Notes: generated by a model from the sequence alone, not told the origin. A stretch of DNA of 64,000 nt from Streptomyces sp. NBC_00448 (GCF_036014115.1 NZ_CP107913.1:9256501-9320500), one strand, 5' to 3'. Positions 17,474 to 26,099 are shown, numbered from the stretch's first letter. A program made the numbers and translations.

Positions 17474-18299
17474 GGCCCGTTCCCGGCGCACGGGTTCGCA
17501 CTTCGGCGTCCACACCGTGCTGATCGCCGCCTCGCTGGTGATGGTCGGGCCGTTCGTGTGGGAGGCCGTCACCTCGCTGAAGTCGCTCACCGACGCCACC
17601 CATGTGCCGCCGTCGCCGCTGCCCGGCAGCCAGTGGTCGAACTACCGCAAGGTCTTCGACCTGCTGCCGTTCGGCCACCAGTTCCTCAACACGCTGCTGA
17701 TGGCGCTGGGCCGCACCCTCGGCCAGGTCGTGCTGTGCCCGATGGCCGCCTACGCCTTCGCGCGGCTGCGCTTCCCCGGCCGCGGCGTGCTGTTCGGGCT
17801 GTTCCTGTCGGTGCTGATGGTGCCGCCGCAGCTGTTCATCATCCCGCAGTACCAGATCATGTCCGACCTCGGCTGGCTCAACAGCCTCCAGGCGCTGATC
17901 CTGCCCGGCATGTTCAGCGCGTTCGGCGTCTTCCTGCTGCGGCAGTCGTTCCTGGCGCTGCCCAGGGAGTTGGAGGAGGCCGCGCGGATCGACGGCGCCG
18001 GGCCGTTTCGGATCTACTGGTCGGTGATGCTGCCGCTGGTGCGCCCCGGTCTGGTCGCGCTCGGCGTCCTCGCCCTGCTGTGGAGCTGGAACGACCTGTT
18101 CTGGCCGCTGGTGGTGAACACCGACCCCGACAAGATGACCCTCTCGGCCGGACTCGCGTCCCTCCAGGGCCAGTTCCAGACCGACTACCCCGTGCTGATG
18201 GCCGGCTCGCTGCTCGCGTCGCTGCCGGTCATCGTGGTGTTCGCCTTCCTGCAACGGCAGTTCGTGCAGGGCATCGCGCACACCGGAGTCAAGGGCTGA
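17466..18299 (+). CDS. ABC sugar importer permease, MalG type
   Basis: A 277-residue permease with about six helices and the EAA loop ELEEAARIDGAGPFRIYW. It pairs with the preceding MalF-type permease, which it overlaps by 8 bp. The GH135-like gene begins 45 bp downstream with no terminator between, so the secreted enzyme is probably transcribed with its importer. Confidence 0.93.
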   Translation: MAEARSRRTGSHFGVHTVLIAASLVMVGPFVWEAVTSLKSLTDATHVPPSPLPGSQWSNYRKVFDLLPFGHQFLNTLLMALGRTLGQVVLCPMAAYAFARLRFPGRGVLFGLFLSVLMVPPQLFIIPQYQIMSDLGWLNSLQALILPGMFSAFGVFLLRQSFLALPRELEEAARIDGAGPFRIYWSVMLPLVRPGLVALGVLALLWSWNDLFWPLVVNTDPDKMTLSAGLASLQGQFQTDYPVLMAGSLLASLPVIVVFAFLQRQFVQGIAHTGVKG

Positions 18300-18344
18300 C
18301 CGGCCCGCTCCTCCACCCCACCCCCCACCGTGAAAGGGGCACAC

Positions 18345-19277
18345 GTGTTCTCCTCCCACCGATCGACCCACCGATCGACCTCCCACCGCCCGGCGGCCGG
18401 CTCCGGCCGGACCGCCGGGCGGGCACGGGCGGCCGTGCTCACCGCGGTCGCCACCGCGCTCGCGCTCACCGCGCTGGGCACGGCGGGCGCCCCGGCGAAC
18501 GCCGCCGCCGGCGTCCAACACGTCGCCGTACCCGCCTACTTCAACCCCTCGGACGCGGCCGGCGCCGGCTACTGGAACCAGATCGACCAGGCAGGACCCG
18601 GCGTCGGCATCGCCGTCGCCAACCCCTCCAACGGCCCCGGCACCGCCGCCGACAGCGGCTACGCCCAGGCCGTACGGTCGGCCACCAATTCCGGCACCAA
18701 GGTGATCGGCTACGTGGACACCGGCTACTTCGGCACCACCGGCCGCACCACCCGCGACGGGCAGACCACCGTCGCCGCCTGGACGGCGCAGATCCAGGCG
18801 GACGTCGCGAACTGGTACTCCTGGTACGGCTCCTCGGGCCTGGCCGGGATCTTCTTCGACGACGCCCTGAACGACTGCGGCACCGGCAACGCGCACGTGA
18901 ACCTCTACTCGGGGATCAACACCACCACCAAGCAGGCGCACCCCGGCGCCCTCACCGTCGACAACCCCGGCGCACCCGCCGACCAGTGCTACTCCTCGGC
19001 CGCCGACATCCTGGTGATGTTCGAGGGCACCTACGCCACCTACGCCTCCTGGACCCCGCCCGCCTGGGAGCTGAACGCCACCGACCCCGGCAAGTTCTGG
19101 CACCTGGTCTACGCCACCCCCACCCAGGCCGACCTCGACACCACCGTCTCGCTGAGCAAGCAGCGCAACGCCGGCTACCTCTACGCCACCCCCGACGACC
19201 TGCCCAACCCCTGGGACACGCTGCCCACCGGCAGCTACTGGTCCGAGGAGCTGAGCGGGACCGCCGGCGCCAGCTGA
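18345..19277 (+). CDS. secreted Spherulin-4 family protein (GH135-like)
   Basis: 310 residues from the GTG at 18345, preferred because GAAAGGGG is 6 bp upstream; a GTG at 18330 is possible. A long basic N-terminus and a hydrophobic stretch end in ANAAAG (about residue 54), a signal peptide. The mature part follows the spherulation-specific family 4 pattern: VPAYFNPSD, GVGIAVANPSNGPG, KVIGYVDTGYFG and GIFFDD with the acidic barrel residues near 170. Fungal Sph3 of this family founded GH135 and cleaves alpha-1,4-GalNAc in galactosaminogalactan. The bacterial member here is likely an endo-acting glycosidase on a similar chain; this is inference. Confidence 0.82.
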   Translation: MFSSHRSTHRSTSHRPAAGSGRTAGRARAAVLTAVATALALTALGTAGAPANAAAGVQHVAVPAYFNPSDAAGAGYWNQIDQAGPGVGIAVANPSNGPGTAADSGYAQAVRSATNSGTKVIGYVDTGYFGTTGRTTRDGQTTVAAWTAQIQADVANWYSWYGSSGLAGIFFDDALNDCGTGNAHVNLYSGINTTTKQAHPGALTVDNPGAPADQCYSSAADILVMFEGTYATYASWTPPAWELNATDPGKFWHLVYATPTQADLDTTVSLSKQRNAGYLYATPDDLPNPWDTLPTGSYWSEELSGTAGAS

Positions 19278-19283
19278 CCGAAA

Positions 19284-19327
19284 GGCCGCGCACCGCAGGG
19301 GAGGCAACTCCCCTGCGGTGCGCGGCC
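19284..19327. terminator. perfect 20-bp hairpin between convergent operons
   Basis: Arms 19284-19303 and 19308-19327 are exact reverse complements closed by a GCAA tetraloop. It lies 7 bp after the Spherulin-4 stop and can act in both directions, insulating the two convergent operons. Confidence 0.9.
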
Positions 19328-19409
19328 CGGGTGGTGCGCGGCCCGGGTGGTGCGCGGCCCGGGTGGTGCGCGGCCCGGGTGGTGCGCGGCCCGGGTGGTG
19401 CGCGGCCCG
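19321..19409. repeat. 16-bp tandem repeat, 5.5 copies
   Basis: Five exact copies of CGCGGCCCGGGTGGTG plus a 9-bp partial copy fill the space between the hairpin and the GH4 gene stop. The first unit overlaps the 3' arm of the terminator stem. All units are identical, which suggests recent expansion. Confidence 0.95.
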
Positions 19410-19423
19410 TCAGGCCGGGCGGA

Positions 19424-20740
19424 TCAGCTGCCGAGCACCGCCCGCAGGCCCGGCTGCAGCAGCTCCCCGTGCGCGCGCACCATGTCGTCGCACAGCTGCC
19501 AGATCTTCTCCACCGGCAGCGCCGCCGCCGTCGCCGGGTCGGCCATCGCCGCGTGCCGGATGTGCCGCGGATCGTCCTCGACCGCCGCCCGCACCACCAG
19601 GTCGTTCATGCTCAGGTAGGAGCGGTTCAGCGCCGCGCACTGCGGCGGCAGCGCCCCGACCCGGGTCGGCTGCACACCCAACGCGTCGACCAGGCACGGC
19701 ACTTCGACGGTGCCGTGGGCGGGCAGGTTGTCGATCAGGCCGCGGTTGGTCACGTTGCCGTAGACCGTGCGGGGCGTGCCCGTCACGATGCTGTGCACGA
19801 TCTGCGGCGCGTACTCCATCGTGCCGGCCACCGGCAGCGGGGTGCCGGCCGCGAGCGAGTCGCGGGTCTTCTCGTACTCCGCCACGTTGTCGGCCACGAT
19901 GTCGAGGTAGGTGCCGATCGGCAGCCGCAGCCGCTCCACCTCGCTCGCGTGGCCGAGATACCACGGCACGTACTCCGAGGAGTGCTCGCTGGTCTCGGTC
20001 GGGTAGTAGCCCAGCCGCCGGTACATGTCCACGCGCACCCGGCGGCGCAGTTGCGGGTCCCGCTCGATCAGCGCGTCCAGCCGCGGGTACACGCTCTCGC
20101 CCTGGTGCTCGAAACGCAGCACCCACGCCTGGTGGTTGACGCCGGCGGCCTGGTAGCGGACCTCCTCGAACGGCACCTCCAGCAGCTCGCACAGGTCGTG
20201 CATCGTCCAGTACACCGAGTGGCACAGGCCGACCACCCGGGTCAGCCCGGTCGCCTCGGCGAGGTACTGGACGTTCATCGCCATCGGGTTGGTGTAGTTC
20301 AGCAGCCACGCGTCCGGGCACACCTCCGCGATGTCCTGCCCGAGCGCCTTGAGCAGCGGGAAGGTGCGCAGCGCGCGGAAGATGCCGCCGACGCCCAGGG
20401 TGTCGCCGATGGTCTGCCGCACCCCGTAGCGGGCCGGCACCTCGAAGTCGGTGCGGGTCGACTCGCCCATCCCGACCTGCACGATGTTCACCACGAAGTC
20501 GGCGCCGGCGAGCGCCTCCCGGCGGTCGGCGTGCGCGGTGATCCGCGGCCCGGCGCCCAGGTGCGCGGCGATGTGCCGGGCCGCGCCCTCCGCGGTCGCC
20601 AGCCGCTCCGCGTCGATGTCGTGGAGCGCGATGTGCACGCCCTTCAGCTCCTCGAAGGCGAACAGGTCGGCGAGCAGCCCCTGGGTGAACACGACGCTCC
20701 CGGCGCCGATGAACGCGATCTTGGCAGTGGTGGTGGTCAC
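19424..20740 (-). CDS. GH4-family alpha-galactosidase (MelA-like)
   Basis: 438 residues, cytoplasmic. The NAD-binding FIGAGSVVFTQGLLADL opens the protein. NYTNPMAMN, the metal Cys in GLCHSVYW and the metal His in AAGVNHQAW are the GH4 hallmarks. GH4 enzymes need NAD+ and Mn2+ and cleave by transient oxidation at C3; this sequence is closest in pattern to MelA alpha-galactosidases. The start is the GTG at 20740, which overlaps the kinase stop (GTGA). It ends the right-hand operon and would cut imported alpha-galactosides or possibly galactosaminides. Confidence 0.92.
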   Translation of the reverse strand: MTTTTAKIAFIGAGSVVFTQGLLADLFAFEELKGVHIALHDIDAERLATAEGAARHIAAHLGAGPRITAHADRREALAGADFVVNIVQVGMGESTRTDFEVPARYGVRQTIGDTLGVGGIFRALRTFPLLKALGQDIAEVCPDAWLLNYTNPMAMNVQYLAEATGLTRVVGLCHSVYWTMHDLCELLEVPFEEVRYQAAGVNHQAWVLRFEHQGESVYPRLDALIERDPQLRRRVRVDMYRRLGYYPTETSEHSSEYVPWYLGHASEVERLRLPIGTYLDIVADNVAEYEKTRDSLAAGTPLPVAGTMEYAPQIVHSIVTGTPRTVYGNVTNRGLIDNLPAHGTVEVPCLVDALGVQPTRVGALPPQCAALNRSYLSMNDLVVRAAVEDDPRHIRHAAMADPATAAALPVEKIWQLCDDMVRAHGELLQPGLRAVLGS

Positions 20741-21729
20741 GTGCTCTCTCCGTGGTTCTGCCCCGGGTCCGGGGCGGTGGTGCGGGACGCGGCCAGCGCC
20801 TCGTCCCAGGTGGGCTGTGCGCCGGTGCCGCCGTGCGCGCGGGTGGACAGCGCGCCGCAGGCCGCGGCGAGGGCAAGCGCGTCTTCGAGGGGCAGGCCGG
20901 CCAGCATCCCGGCGACGAACCCCGCGTCGAAGCTGTCGCCCGCGCCGACGGTGTCCAGCGGCGTCACCGGCACCGCGGGCGTACGCAGCAGGGCCGTGCC
21001 GTCGTGCGCGAGCGCTCCGTCGGCGCCGTCCTTCACGACGACGGTCGGACCCTGGCAGGCCAGCGCCGCGGCCGCCCGCTCCAGCTCGGCCGCGCCCGAA
21101 AGCGCCCGCGCCTCCTGGGCGTTGGGCAGCAGGTAGTCGGTGACCGGCAAGGCGGCCGCGAGGCCCGCCGGGTCCCACCGCCCCTCCGGGTCGTCGTTGG
21201 TGTCGAGCGAGGTGGTCGCGCCGTGCCCGCGGGCGGTACGGAACAGGTCCGGCAGCGCCGCGGCGAGCTTCGGCATCAGGAAGTACGAAGCGGCGTGCAC
21301 ATGGCGGCAGTCGGCGAGCAGCGCGGCCGGCACGTCGTCGCCGGTGGTGGCGGCCAGCGTGCCGGGCGCGGTGAGGATGGCCCGGTCGCCGCCCTGCTCG
21401 CCCGGCCCCGCGGCCCGGTTGAGGACCGCGGTCAGCGGCGACGGCAGGCCGGGGTCTTCCCGCAGCGCGTCGGTGTCCACCCCCCGGGCGGCGAGCGCGG
21501 CGCGGACGTACGCGCCGGTGTCGTCGGCGCCGATCCGCCCGGCGAAGGCGACCTTCAAGCCGAGCCGGGCCGCGCCGCAGGCCATGATGGCCGCCGAGCC
21601 GCCCAGCGTGAGCAGCCCGGTGGAGACCAGTTGCTCGCGCTGCCCGAAGGCGAGCGGCCCGGTCAGCGGGCCGACCACGACATCGGGGTTGACGTCCCCG
21701 ACCACCAGCAGGTCGAACGTGGGTGGCAT
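20737..21729 (-). CDS. PfkB-family sugar kinase
   Basis: 330 residues. The ribokinase fold begins VVGDVNPDVVVG, the GGSAAIMA substrate loop follows, and DTVGAGDSFDAGFVAG near the C-terminus supplies the anion hole and catalytic Asp. It lies 4 bp after the permease gene and overlaps the GH4 gene, so it should phosphorylate the monosaccharide released from the imported oligosaccharide. The sugar (galactose, tagatose, galactosamine or other) is not readable from sequence. Confidence 0.9.
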   Translation of the reverse strand: MPPTFDLLVVGDVNPDVVVGPLTGPLAFGQREQLVSTGLLTLGGSAAIMACGAARLGLKVAFAGRIGADDTGAYVRAALAARGVDTDALREDPGLPSPLTAVLNRAAGPGEQGGDRAILTAPGTLAATTGDDVPAALLADCRHVHAASYFLMPKLAAALPDLFRTARGHGATTSLDTNDDPEGRWDPAGLAAALPVTDYLLPNAQEARALSGAAELERAAAALACQGPTVVVKDGADGALAHDGTALLRTPAVPVTPLDTVGAGDSFDAGFVAGMLAGLPLEDALALAAACGALSTRAHGGTGAQPTWDEALAASRTTAPDPGQNHGEST

Positions 21730-21733
21730 CGGA

Positions 21734-22630
21734 TCAGCCCTTCAGGCCGCTGGAAGTGATGGACTGGATGAACGACTTCTGCGCGCCCAGGAAGGCGAGC
21801 AGCACCGGCAGCACCGTGACGACGTTCCCCGCCATCACCGCCGACCACTTGGTGTGGTGCTGCCCCTGGAAGGTGGTCAGCCCCAACTGGAGCGTGTAGT
21901 GCACGTCGTGGTTGATCGCGATCAGCGGCCAGGTCAGGTCGTTCCAGGTGCTGAGGAAGGTCAGCACCGCGACCGTGCTCAGCGCCGGCCGGGACAGCGG
22001 CAGCACCACCGACCACAGCACCCGCAGCCGCGAGCAGCCGTCGATCCAGGCCGCCTCCTCCAGCTCCCTGGGCAGCGACAGGAAGAACTGCCGCAGCAGG
22101 AACACCGCGAACGGCGTGACCAGCGACGGCACGATCAGCGCGCCGAGCGAGTCGATCAGCCCGAGCCGCTTCATCACCAGGAACGTCGGGATCATCGTCA
22201 GCTGGAACGGGATGGCCATCGTGGCCAGCATCGTCACCAGCAGAATCCGCGACCCGGCGAACCGCATCCGCGCGAAGGCGTACCCGCCCAGCGCGCCGAA
22301 GACCAGGTTCGAGGCGACCGCGGACACCGACACGATCAGCGAGTTGGCGAACCAGCGCGGGAACATCGCGTTGCCCAGCACGTAGCGGTAGCCGCTCAGG
22401 TCGATGTGCGAGGGCCACAGCGCCGGCGGGAAGCGGTTGATCTCCGCGTCGCTCATCACCGAACTCAGCAGCAGCCACACCAGCGGTATCGCGAACAGCA
22501 ACGCCAGCGGGGCCAGTGCCAGGTGCCAGGCGCTGAACGGCAGCAGCCGGCGGGCCCGGCCGCCGGCCGGGGCGGCGGACGGCGTGTCCGAGTCGGGGAC
22601 GGCACGCGCGGGCGCCGAGGTCGCGGTCAT
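21734..22630 (-). CDS. ABC sugar importer permease, MalG type (second system)
   Basis: 298 residues with a Pro/Ala-rich cytoplasmic N-terminus, about six helices and the EAA loop ELEEAAWIDGCSRLRVLW. The ATG overlaps the stop of the MalF-type gene upstream by 4 bp. It is part of the right-hand operon SBP-permease-permease-kinase-GH4. Confidence 0.93.
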   Translation of the reverse strand: MTATSAPARAVPDSDTPSAAPAGGRARRLLPFSAWHLALAPLALLFAIPLVWLLLSSVMSDAEINRFPPALWPSHIDLSGYRYVLGNAMFPRWFANSLIVSVSAVASNLVFGALGGYAFARMRFAGSRILLVTMLATMAIPFQLTMIPTFLVMKRLGLIDSLGALIVPSLVTPFAVFLLRQFFLSLPRELEEAAWIDGCSRLRVLWSVVLPLSRPALSTVAVLTFLSTWNDLTWPLIAINHDVHYTLQLGLTTFQGQHHTKWSAVMAGNVVTVLPVLLAFLGAQKSFIQSITSSGLKG

Positions 22631-23589
22631 CGGGTGGCTCCTTCCAGGCGGTCCGTGCCGCGGCGGCGCAGCAACCGGGTTCCCGCCGCGAGCACGAGCA
22701 GGGCCACCGCCAGGACGTACGCGGCCGCCGCCCCGTATCCGGCGGTGAAGTTCTGGAAGGCCATCTCCCAGATGAAGTAGACGATCACCGTCGTCGAGCC
22801 GAGCGGGCCGCCCTTGGTGGTGACGTACACCAGGTCGAAGACCTGCAGGGACTCGATCACCTGCCACACCAGCAGGAAGACGTTCACCGGGGTGAGCGTC
22901 GGCAGCACCACGTGCCGCAGCAGGTGGCGGCGGCCGGCGCCGTCCAGCCGGCCCGCCTCCAGCAGCTCCGGCGGCACGTCCTGCAGCGCGGCGAGGTAGA
23001 CCACCAGGCAGAATCCGGTGCCGCTCCACAGCGAGATCGCCACCAGGACGTACAGCGCCTGCCCGGGGTCGGTGAGGAAGCCCTGCGCGGGGATGTGCAG
23101 CGCGTGCAGCACCGAGTTGGCCGCGCCGAACTCCGGGTCGAGGATGAAGGAGAACAGCACGCCCTGCGCGGTCGCCGAGATGACGAACGGCACGAAGATC
23201 AGCGTCCGGTACAGGCCGACCAGCCTGATCCTGCGGTTCAGCGCGAGCGCCAGCACCAGCCCGAGGGCCATGCTCAGCGGCACGTACAGCGCCGTGTAGA
23301 TGAGCGTGTTGCGCACCGCCTGGCGGAAGTTCGGGTCCTGACTCAGCGCGTGGTAGTTCTGCAGCCCGACCCAGCGGCTGGGCGTGACCAGGTCGTCGGC
23401 CTGGAAGGACAGCAGCAGCGACCAGATCACCGGCAGGACGCTCAGGCCGAGGATGACCAGCACCGAGGGCATGACGAACGCCCACGCGGCGGTCGACTCC
23501 GAGCGCCGCCGGCGGCGTCGGGCCCGCCGCAGCTCGGCGTCGGTCGGGGCGCCGGCGGGCAGGGTGAGCGGGGTGGGAAGGCGAGGCAT
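22627..23589 (-). CDS. ABC sugar importer permease, MalF type (second system)
   Basis: 320 residues. An Arg-rich N-terminal tail precedes about six helices. The cytoplasmic loop DVPPELLEAGRLDGAGRRHL is the EAA motif, although Glu-Ala-Ala here reads Leu-Glu-Ala. It lies 9 bp after the binding-protein stop and overlaps the partner permease by 4 bp. Confidence 0.93.
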   Translation of the reverse strand: MPRLPTPLTLPAGAPTDAELRRARRRRRRSESTAAWAFVMPSVLVILGLSVLPVIWSLLLSFQADDLVTPSRWVGLQNYHALSQDPNFRQAVRNTLIYTALYVPLSMALGLVLALALNRRIRLVGLYRTLIFVPFVISATAQGVLFSFILDPEFGAANSVLHALHIPAQGFLTDPGQALYVLVAISLWSGTGFCLVVYLAALQDVPPELLEAGRLDGAGRRHLLRHVVLPTLTPVNVFLLVWQVIESLQVFDLVYVTTKGGPLGSTTVIVYFIWEMAFQNFTAGYGAAAAYVLAVALLVLAAGTRLLRRRGTDRLEGATR

Positions 23590-23598
23590 GGGTCCTCC

Positions 23599-24936
23599 TC
23601 AGCGCGGGATGAGCAGAGCGGCGTTGGACTGGCGGGCACAGTCGTGCATCGCCTTCGCCGGGGTGGCGCGGCCGAGCAGCACGCTGACGATCGCCTGGCC
23701 GAGCGCTGCGGAGATCTGCGGGTAGGCGGCGTGGTTGGGGCGGACCCGGGCGGTCTCCAGGGCCTTGGTGAACACCGTGAGTGCCGCGATCCTGTGGGAC
23801 TGCGCGATCCACTGCGGTGTCGCCTCGGTGGCCCGGCTCAGCGGCAGGCTGCCGGTCTTGATGCCCCAGCGCACGTCCTGTGCGGGCTGGATCAGCCAGG
23901 ACACGAAGGTACGGGCGGCGGCCACCCGGGCGGAGCCGTTGTCGAACAGCGTCCAGGTGTCGGGTCCGGCGATGGTGATGGGCTTGCGGCTGTAGCTGGG
24001 CAGCGGCACCACCTGGTAGTCGATCTTCGCCTGGATGATGTCGGGCAGCGCCCAGGGGCCGGCGACGACCATGCCCATCCGGCCGGAGTTGTAGACCTGG
24101 TACATCTGCTCGCTGCCGGGCTTCGGGTCGACGTAGACACTGCGGTCCTTGGCGAGCGCGGCGACGGTCTCCAGGGCCTTGACCCCGCTGTCGGCGAAGC
24201 CGATGCTGTGCCCGTCCGAGGCGACCACCTCGCCGCCCAGGTCCCAGACCATCGGCCACAGCCGCCAGACCGTGTCCTCGTCGCCCACGCCCGGCCAGCC
24301 GGTGCCGAACACGCCCGCGCCGGTGTCGCTGAGAGCCTTGGCGGTCTCGGTGAACTCCTGCCAGGTCCAGCCCGGTCGCGGCAGTGCCAGGCCCTTCGCC
24401 GCGAACAGTTTCTTGTTGCAGATCACGGCGAGCGAGTCCAGCACGGCGGGCGCGGCGCGGACCCGGCCGTTGACGGTGACGGCGTCGCGGGACGCCGGCC
24501 AGAACCGGTTCCACGGTGTCGGCCCGTTCCGCACGGTCGCGGTGAGGTCCACGACCTTCGGGCTGCGCGCGACGCTGGCCAGGTCGGAGCCGAAGATGTA
24601 GGCGATGTCCGGATACGAGCCGGACGCCAGGGCCGCGGTGACCTTCTGGAGCATCGAGTCGGACAGCACGCCGCCGCCCGGATCGACCCTGATCGTCGGG
24701 TGGGTCCGGTTGAACTCGGCGACGAGCCCCTCGATCGCGGCTCTGCCGACGTCGGTCTGACCGTGCCACAGCTCGACGGTCACCCGGCCGTCCTTGCCGA
24801 CGCCGTCACCGTCGCCCGCACCGCACGCGGACAGCAGTGGCCCCGCGCCGGCCGCGGCGGCCACCGCGGCGCTGCCGCGCAGCAGGGTGCGGCGCGAGGG
24901 CCGGTCGCGCCCGGACGGCGGTTGTGGCCCGGTCAT
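23599..24936 (-). CDS. ABC sugar importer, solute-binding lipoprotein (second system)
   Basis: 445 residues from the ATG at 24936, which has AGGAGGT just upstream; the frame is open further 5' but without a ribosome site. The N-terminus holds a twin-arginine motif (SRRTLLRG) and a lipobox LLSAC, so it may be a Tat-exported lipoprotein. The mature part has the CUT1 pattern VTVELWHGQTD...VAEFNRTHPTIRV. It is not a close copy of the first system's binding protein, so the two importers probably take different oligosaccharides. Confidence 0.92.
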   Translation of the reverse strand: MTGPQPPSGRDRPSRRTLLRGSAAVAAAAGAGPLLSACGAGDGDGVGKDGRVTVELWHGQTDVGRAAIEGLVAEFNRTHPTIRVDPGGGVLSDSMLQKVTAALASGSYPDIAYIFGSDLASVARSPKVVDLTATVRNGPTPWNRFWPASRDAVTVNGRVRAAPAVLDSLAVICNKKLFAAKGLALPRPGWTWQEFTETAKALSDTGAGVFGTGWPGVGDEDTVWRLWPMVWDLGGEVVASDGHSIGFADSGVKALETVAALAKDRSVYVDPKPGSEQMYQVYNSGRMGMVVAGPWALPDIIQAKIDYQVVPLPSYSRKPITIAGPDTWTLFDNGSARVAAARTFVSWLIQPAQDVRWGIKTGSLPLSRATEATPQWIAQSHRIAALTVFTKALETARVRPNHAAYPQISAALGQAIVSVLLGRATPAKAMHDCARQSNAALLIPR

Positions 24937-25218
24937 CGGGACCTCCTGGGAGACGGACAAGGCAGGGGCATGGGACACCACCGGATCGCGGAACGGAGCG
25001 GACGGGGAGCGGAGGGGACAGGGGAACGGCCGGCGGACGTGCGGAACGCCGCCTGGGGGGAAGCGTGGAGGAAGGATCGGGGGAGGGGACGGCCGGGGGA
25101 GCGGCGTGATGAGCGGATGAGCGGGCGCGAGGGCGTACGAGGACGCCAGGGCGAGGGCCGCGAGAGCAGCGGGCGGCAGCGAGAGCGCCGGGGTCGAGCA
25201 GGAGCACGAGCAGGAACG
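24937..25218. other. purine-rich intergenic region
   Basis: There is no supported gene between the right-hand binding protein and the GH114 gene. The plus strand is strongly A/G-rich with repeated GGGGA-type runs. A promoter for the importer operon should lie here, but no clear -35/-10 pair is visible. Confidence 0.6.
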
Positions 25219-25270
25219 GGCGGGCGGCACGCGTGCGGGCGCCGGGGCATCGGCACGCGTGCCGCCCGCC
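25219..25270 (-). terminator. 18-bp hairpin downstream of the GH114 gene
   Basis: Arms 25219-25236 and 25253-25270 are exact reverse complements around a 16-nt loop. It starts 8 bp after the GH114 stop. It suggests that the GH114 gene is a separate transcript, or is only partly read through into the importer operon. Confidence 0.88.
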
Positions 25271-25277
25271 GCGGACG

Positions 25278-26099
25278 TCAGCAGGTCTGGCGGACGTAGC
25301 CCTTGCTGCCGGCCGGAGAGACGTCCAGGTCACGGCGGACGACGCTCAACTCGTCGCCCCAGCCGGAGCACGCCTTCTGCAGCCCCTTCGCGGTGTACTC
25401 GATGACGATGACGTGGTCGCCGAACGCGGCGGTGTAGTCGCCGCACTCGTCGTACGTCCCGCACTCCTCCGCGACCGCGAAGTCCAGTCCGGTCTTCGCC
25501 CGGTCGCCCGCCAGCTCGGAGGTGTTCTTCTGCGCGATGGCCAGGCCGTCGGCGTGCGCGTGCGCGGACAGCAGGGTGATGTACGCCTCCGCCTCGGCGG
25601 AGGTCAGCAGCTTGCCGGAGCGGCTGTAGCTGTCGTAGTTGTCGGGCTCGATCGCCTGGTAGCCCTTGGCCGCGCAGTCGTCGATCCAGCCGTCGACCTT
25701 CTCGGCGATCCGCTGCCGCTTGTTCGCGGTGCTGGTGTCGAGCAGCGCCTCGCCCCAGTCCTCGTCGTAGACGACCTTTCCCTTGGCGTCGTGGAGCAGG
25801 AGGTCGGAGTCCCAGTCGCCCTCGGCGCCGGGCTGTGCCTGGAACGCGTTGACGTAGCAGATGTTGTACAGCCCGGCGGCGGGCGGGTCGGTGTGGTCGC
25901 GGCTGACCACGCTCACCCCGGCGGGCGGGGGGTACGCGCCGCCGATCTGGTAGTCGAAACCGGCGTGGGCCGGCGGCGGTGACACCGCTTCGGACGCCGC
26001 GCCGGCCTGGTCCATCGCGAGCGACGGGACGAGTGCGGCGGCCAACAGCGCCGGAAGCGCGGTGAGTCGGAGAGCGGAACCGCGGTCGATGCGCATCAT
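25278..26099 (-). CDS. secreted GH114-like endo-alpha-1,4-polygalactosaminidase
   Basis: 273 residues with a signal peptide (about 1-35, cleavage near GAAS). The mature part has the GH114 pattern: FDYQIGGAYPPP near the start, NICYVNAF, YDEDWGE, GYQAIEPDNYDSY (acidic residues near 150) and VAEECGTYDEC (near 208-218). The family hydrolyses alpha-1,4-linked galactosamine chains; fungal Ega3 acts on galactosaminogalactan. Two in-frame ATGs start the gene (26099 and 26096); the AGGAG site is better spaced for the second. It is upstream of, and on the same strand as, the second importer operon. Confidence 0.85.
   Translation of the reverse strand: MMRIDRGSALRLTALPALLAAALVPSLAMDQAGAASEAVSPPPAHAGFDYQIGGAYPPPAGVSVVSRDHTDPPAAGLYNICYVNAFQAQPGAEGDWDSDLLLHDAKGKVVYDEDWGEALLDTSTANKRQRIAEKVDGWIDDCAAKGYQAIEPDNYDSYSRSGKLLTSAEAEAYITLLSAHAHADGLAIAQKNTSELAGDRAKTGLDFAVAEECGTYDECGDYTAAFGDHVIVIEYTAKGLQKACSGWGDELSVVRRDLDVSPAGSKGYVRQTC

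Noticed and set aside
19321..19409. Possible CRISPR array
   Set aside because: The 16-bp units are directly adjacent with no unique spacers, and no cas genes are present.
17558..21136. 1192-residue open frame on the plus strand
   Set aside because: It runs through parts of a permease, the GH135-like gene and antisense GH4/PfkB genes and crosses the terminator hairpin and 16-bp repeats; no domain is visible.
24937..25277. Open frames in the gap between the importer and GH114 genes
   Set aside because: Translations are low-complexity Arg/Pro/Ser without ribosome sites; the stretch looks like leader DNA with a terminator at its right end.
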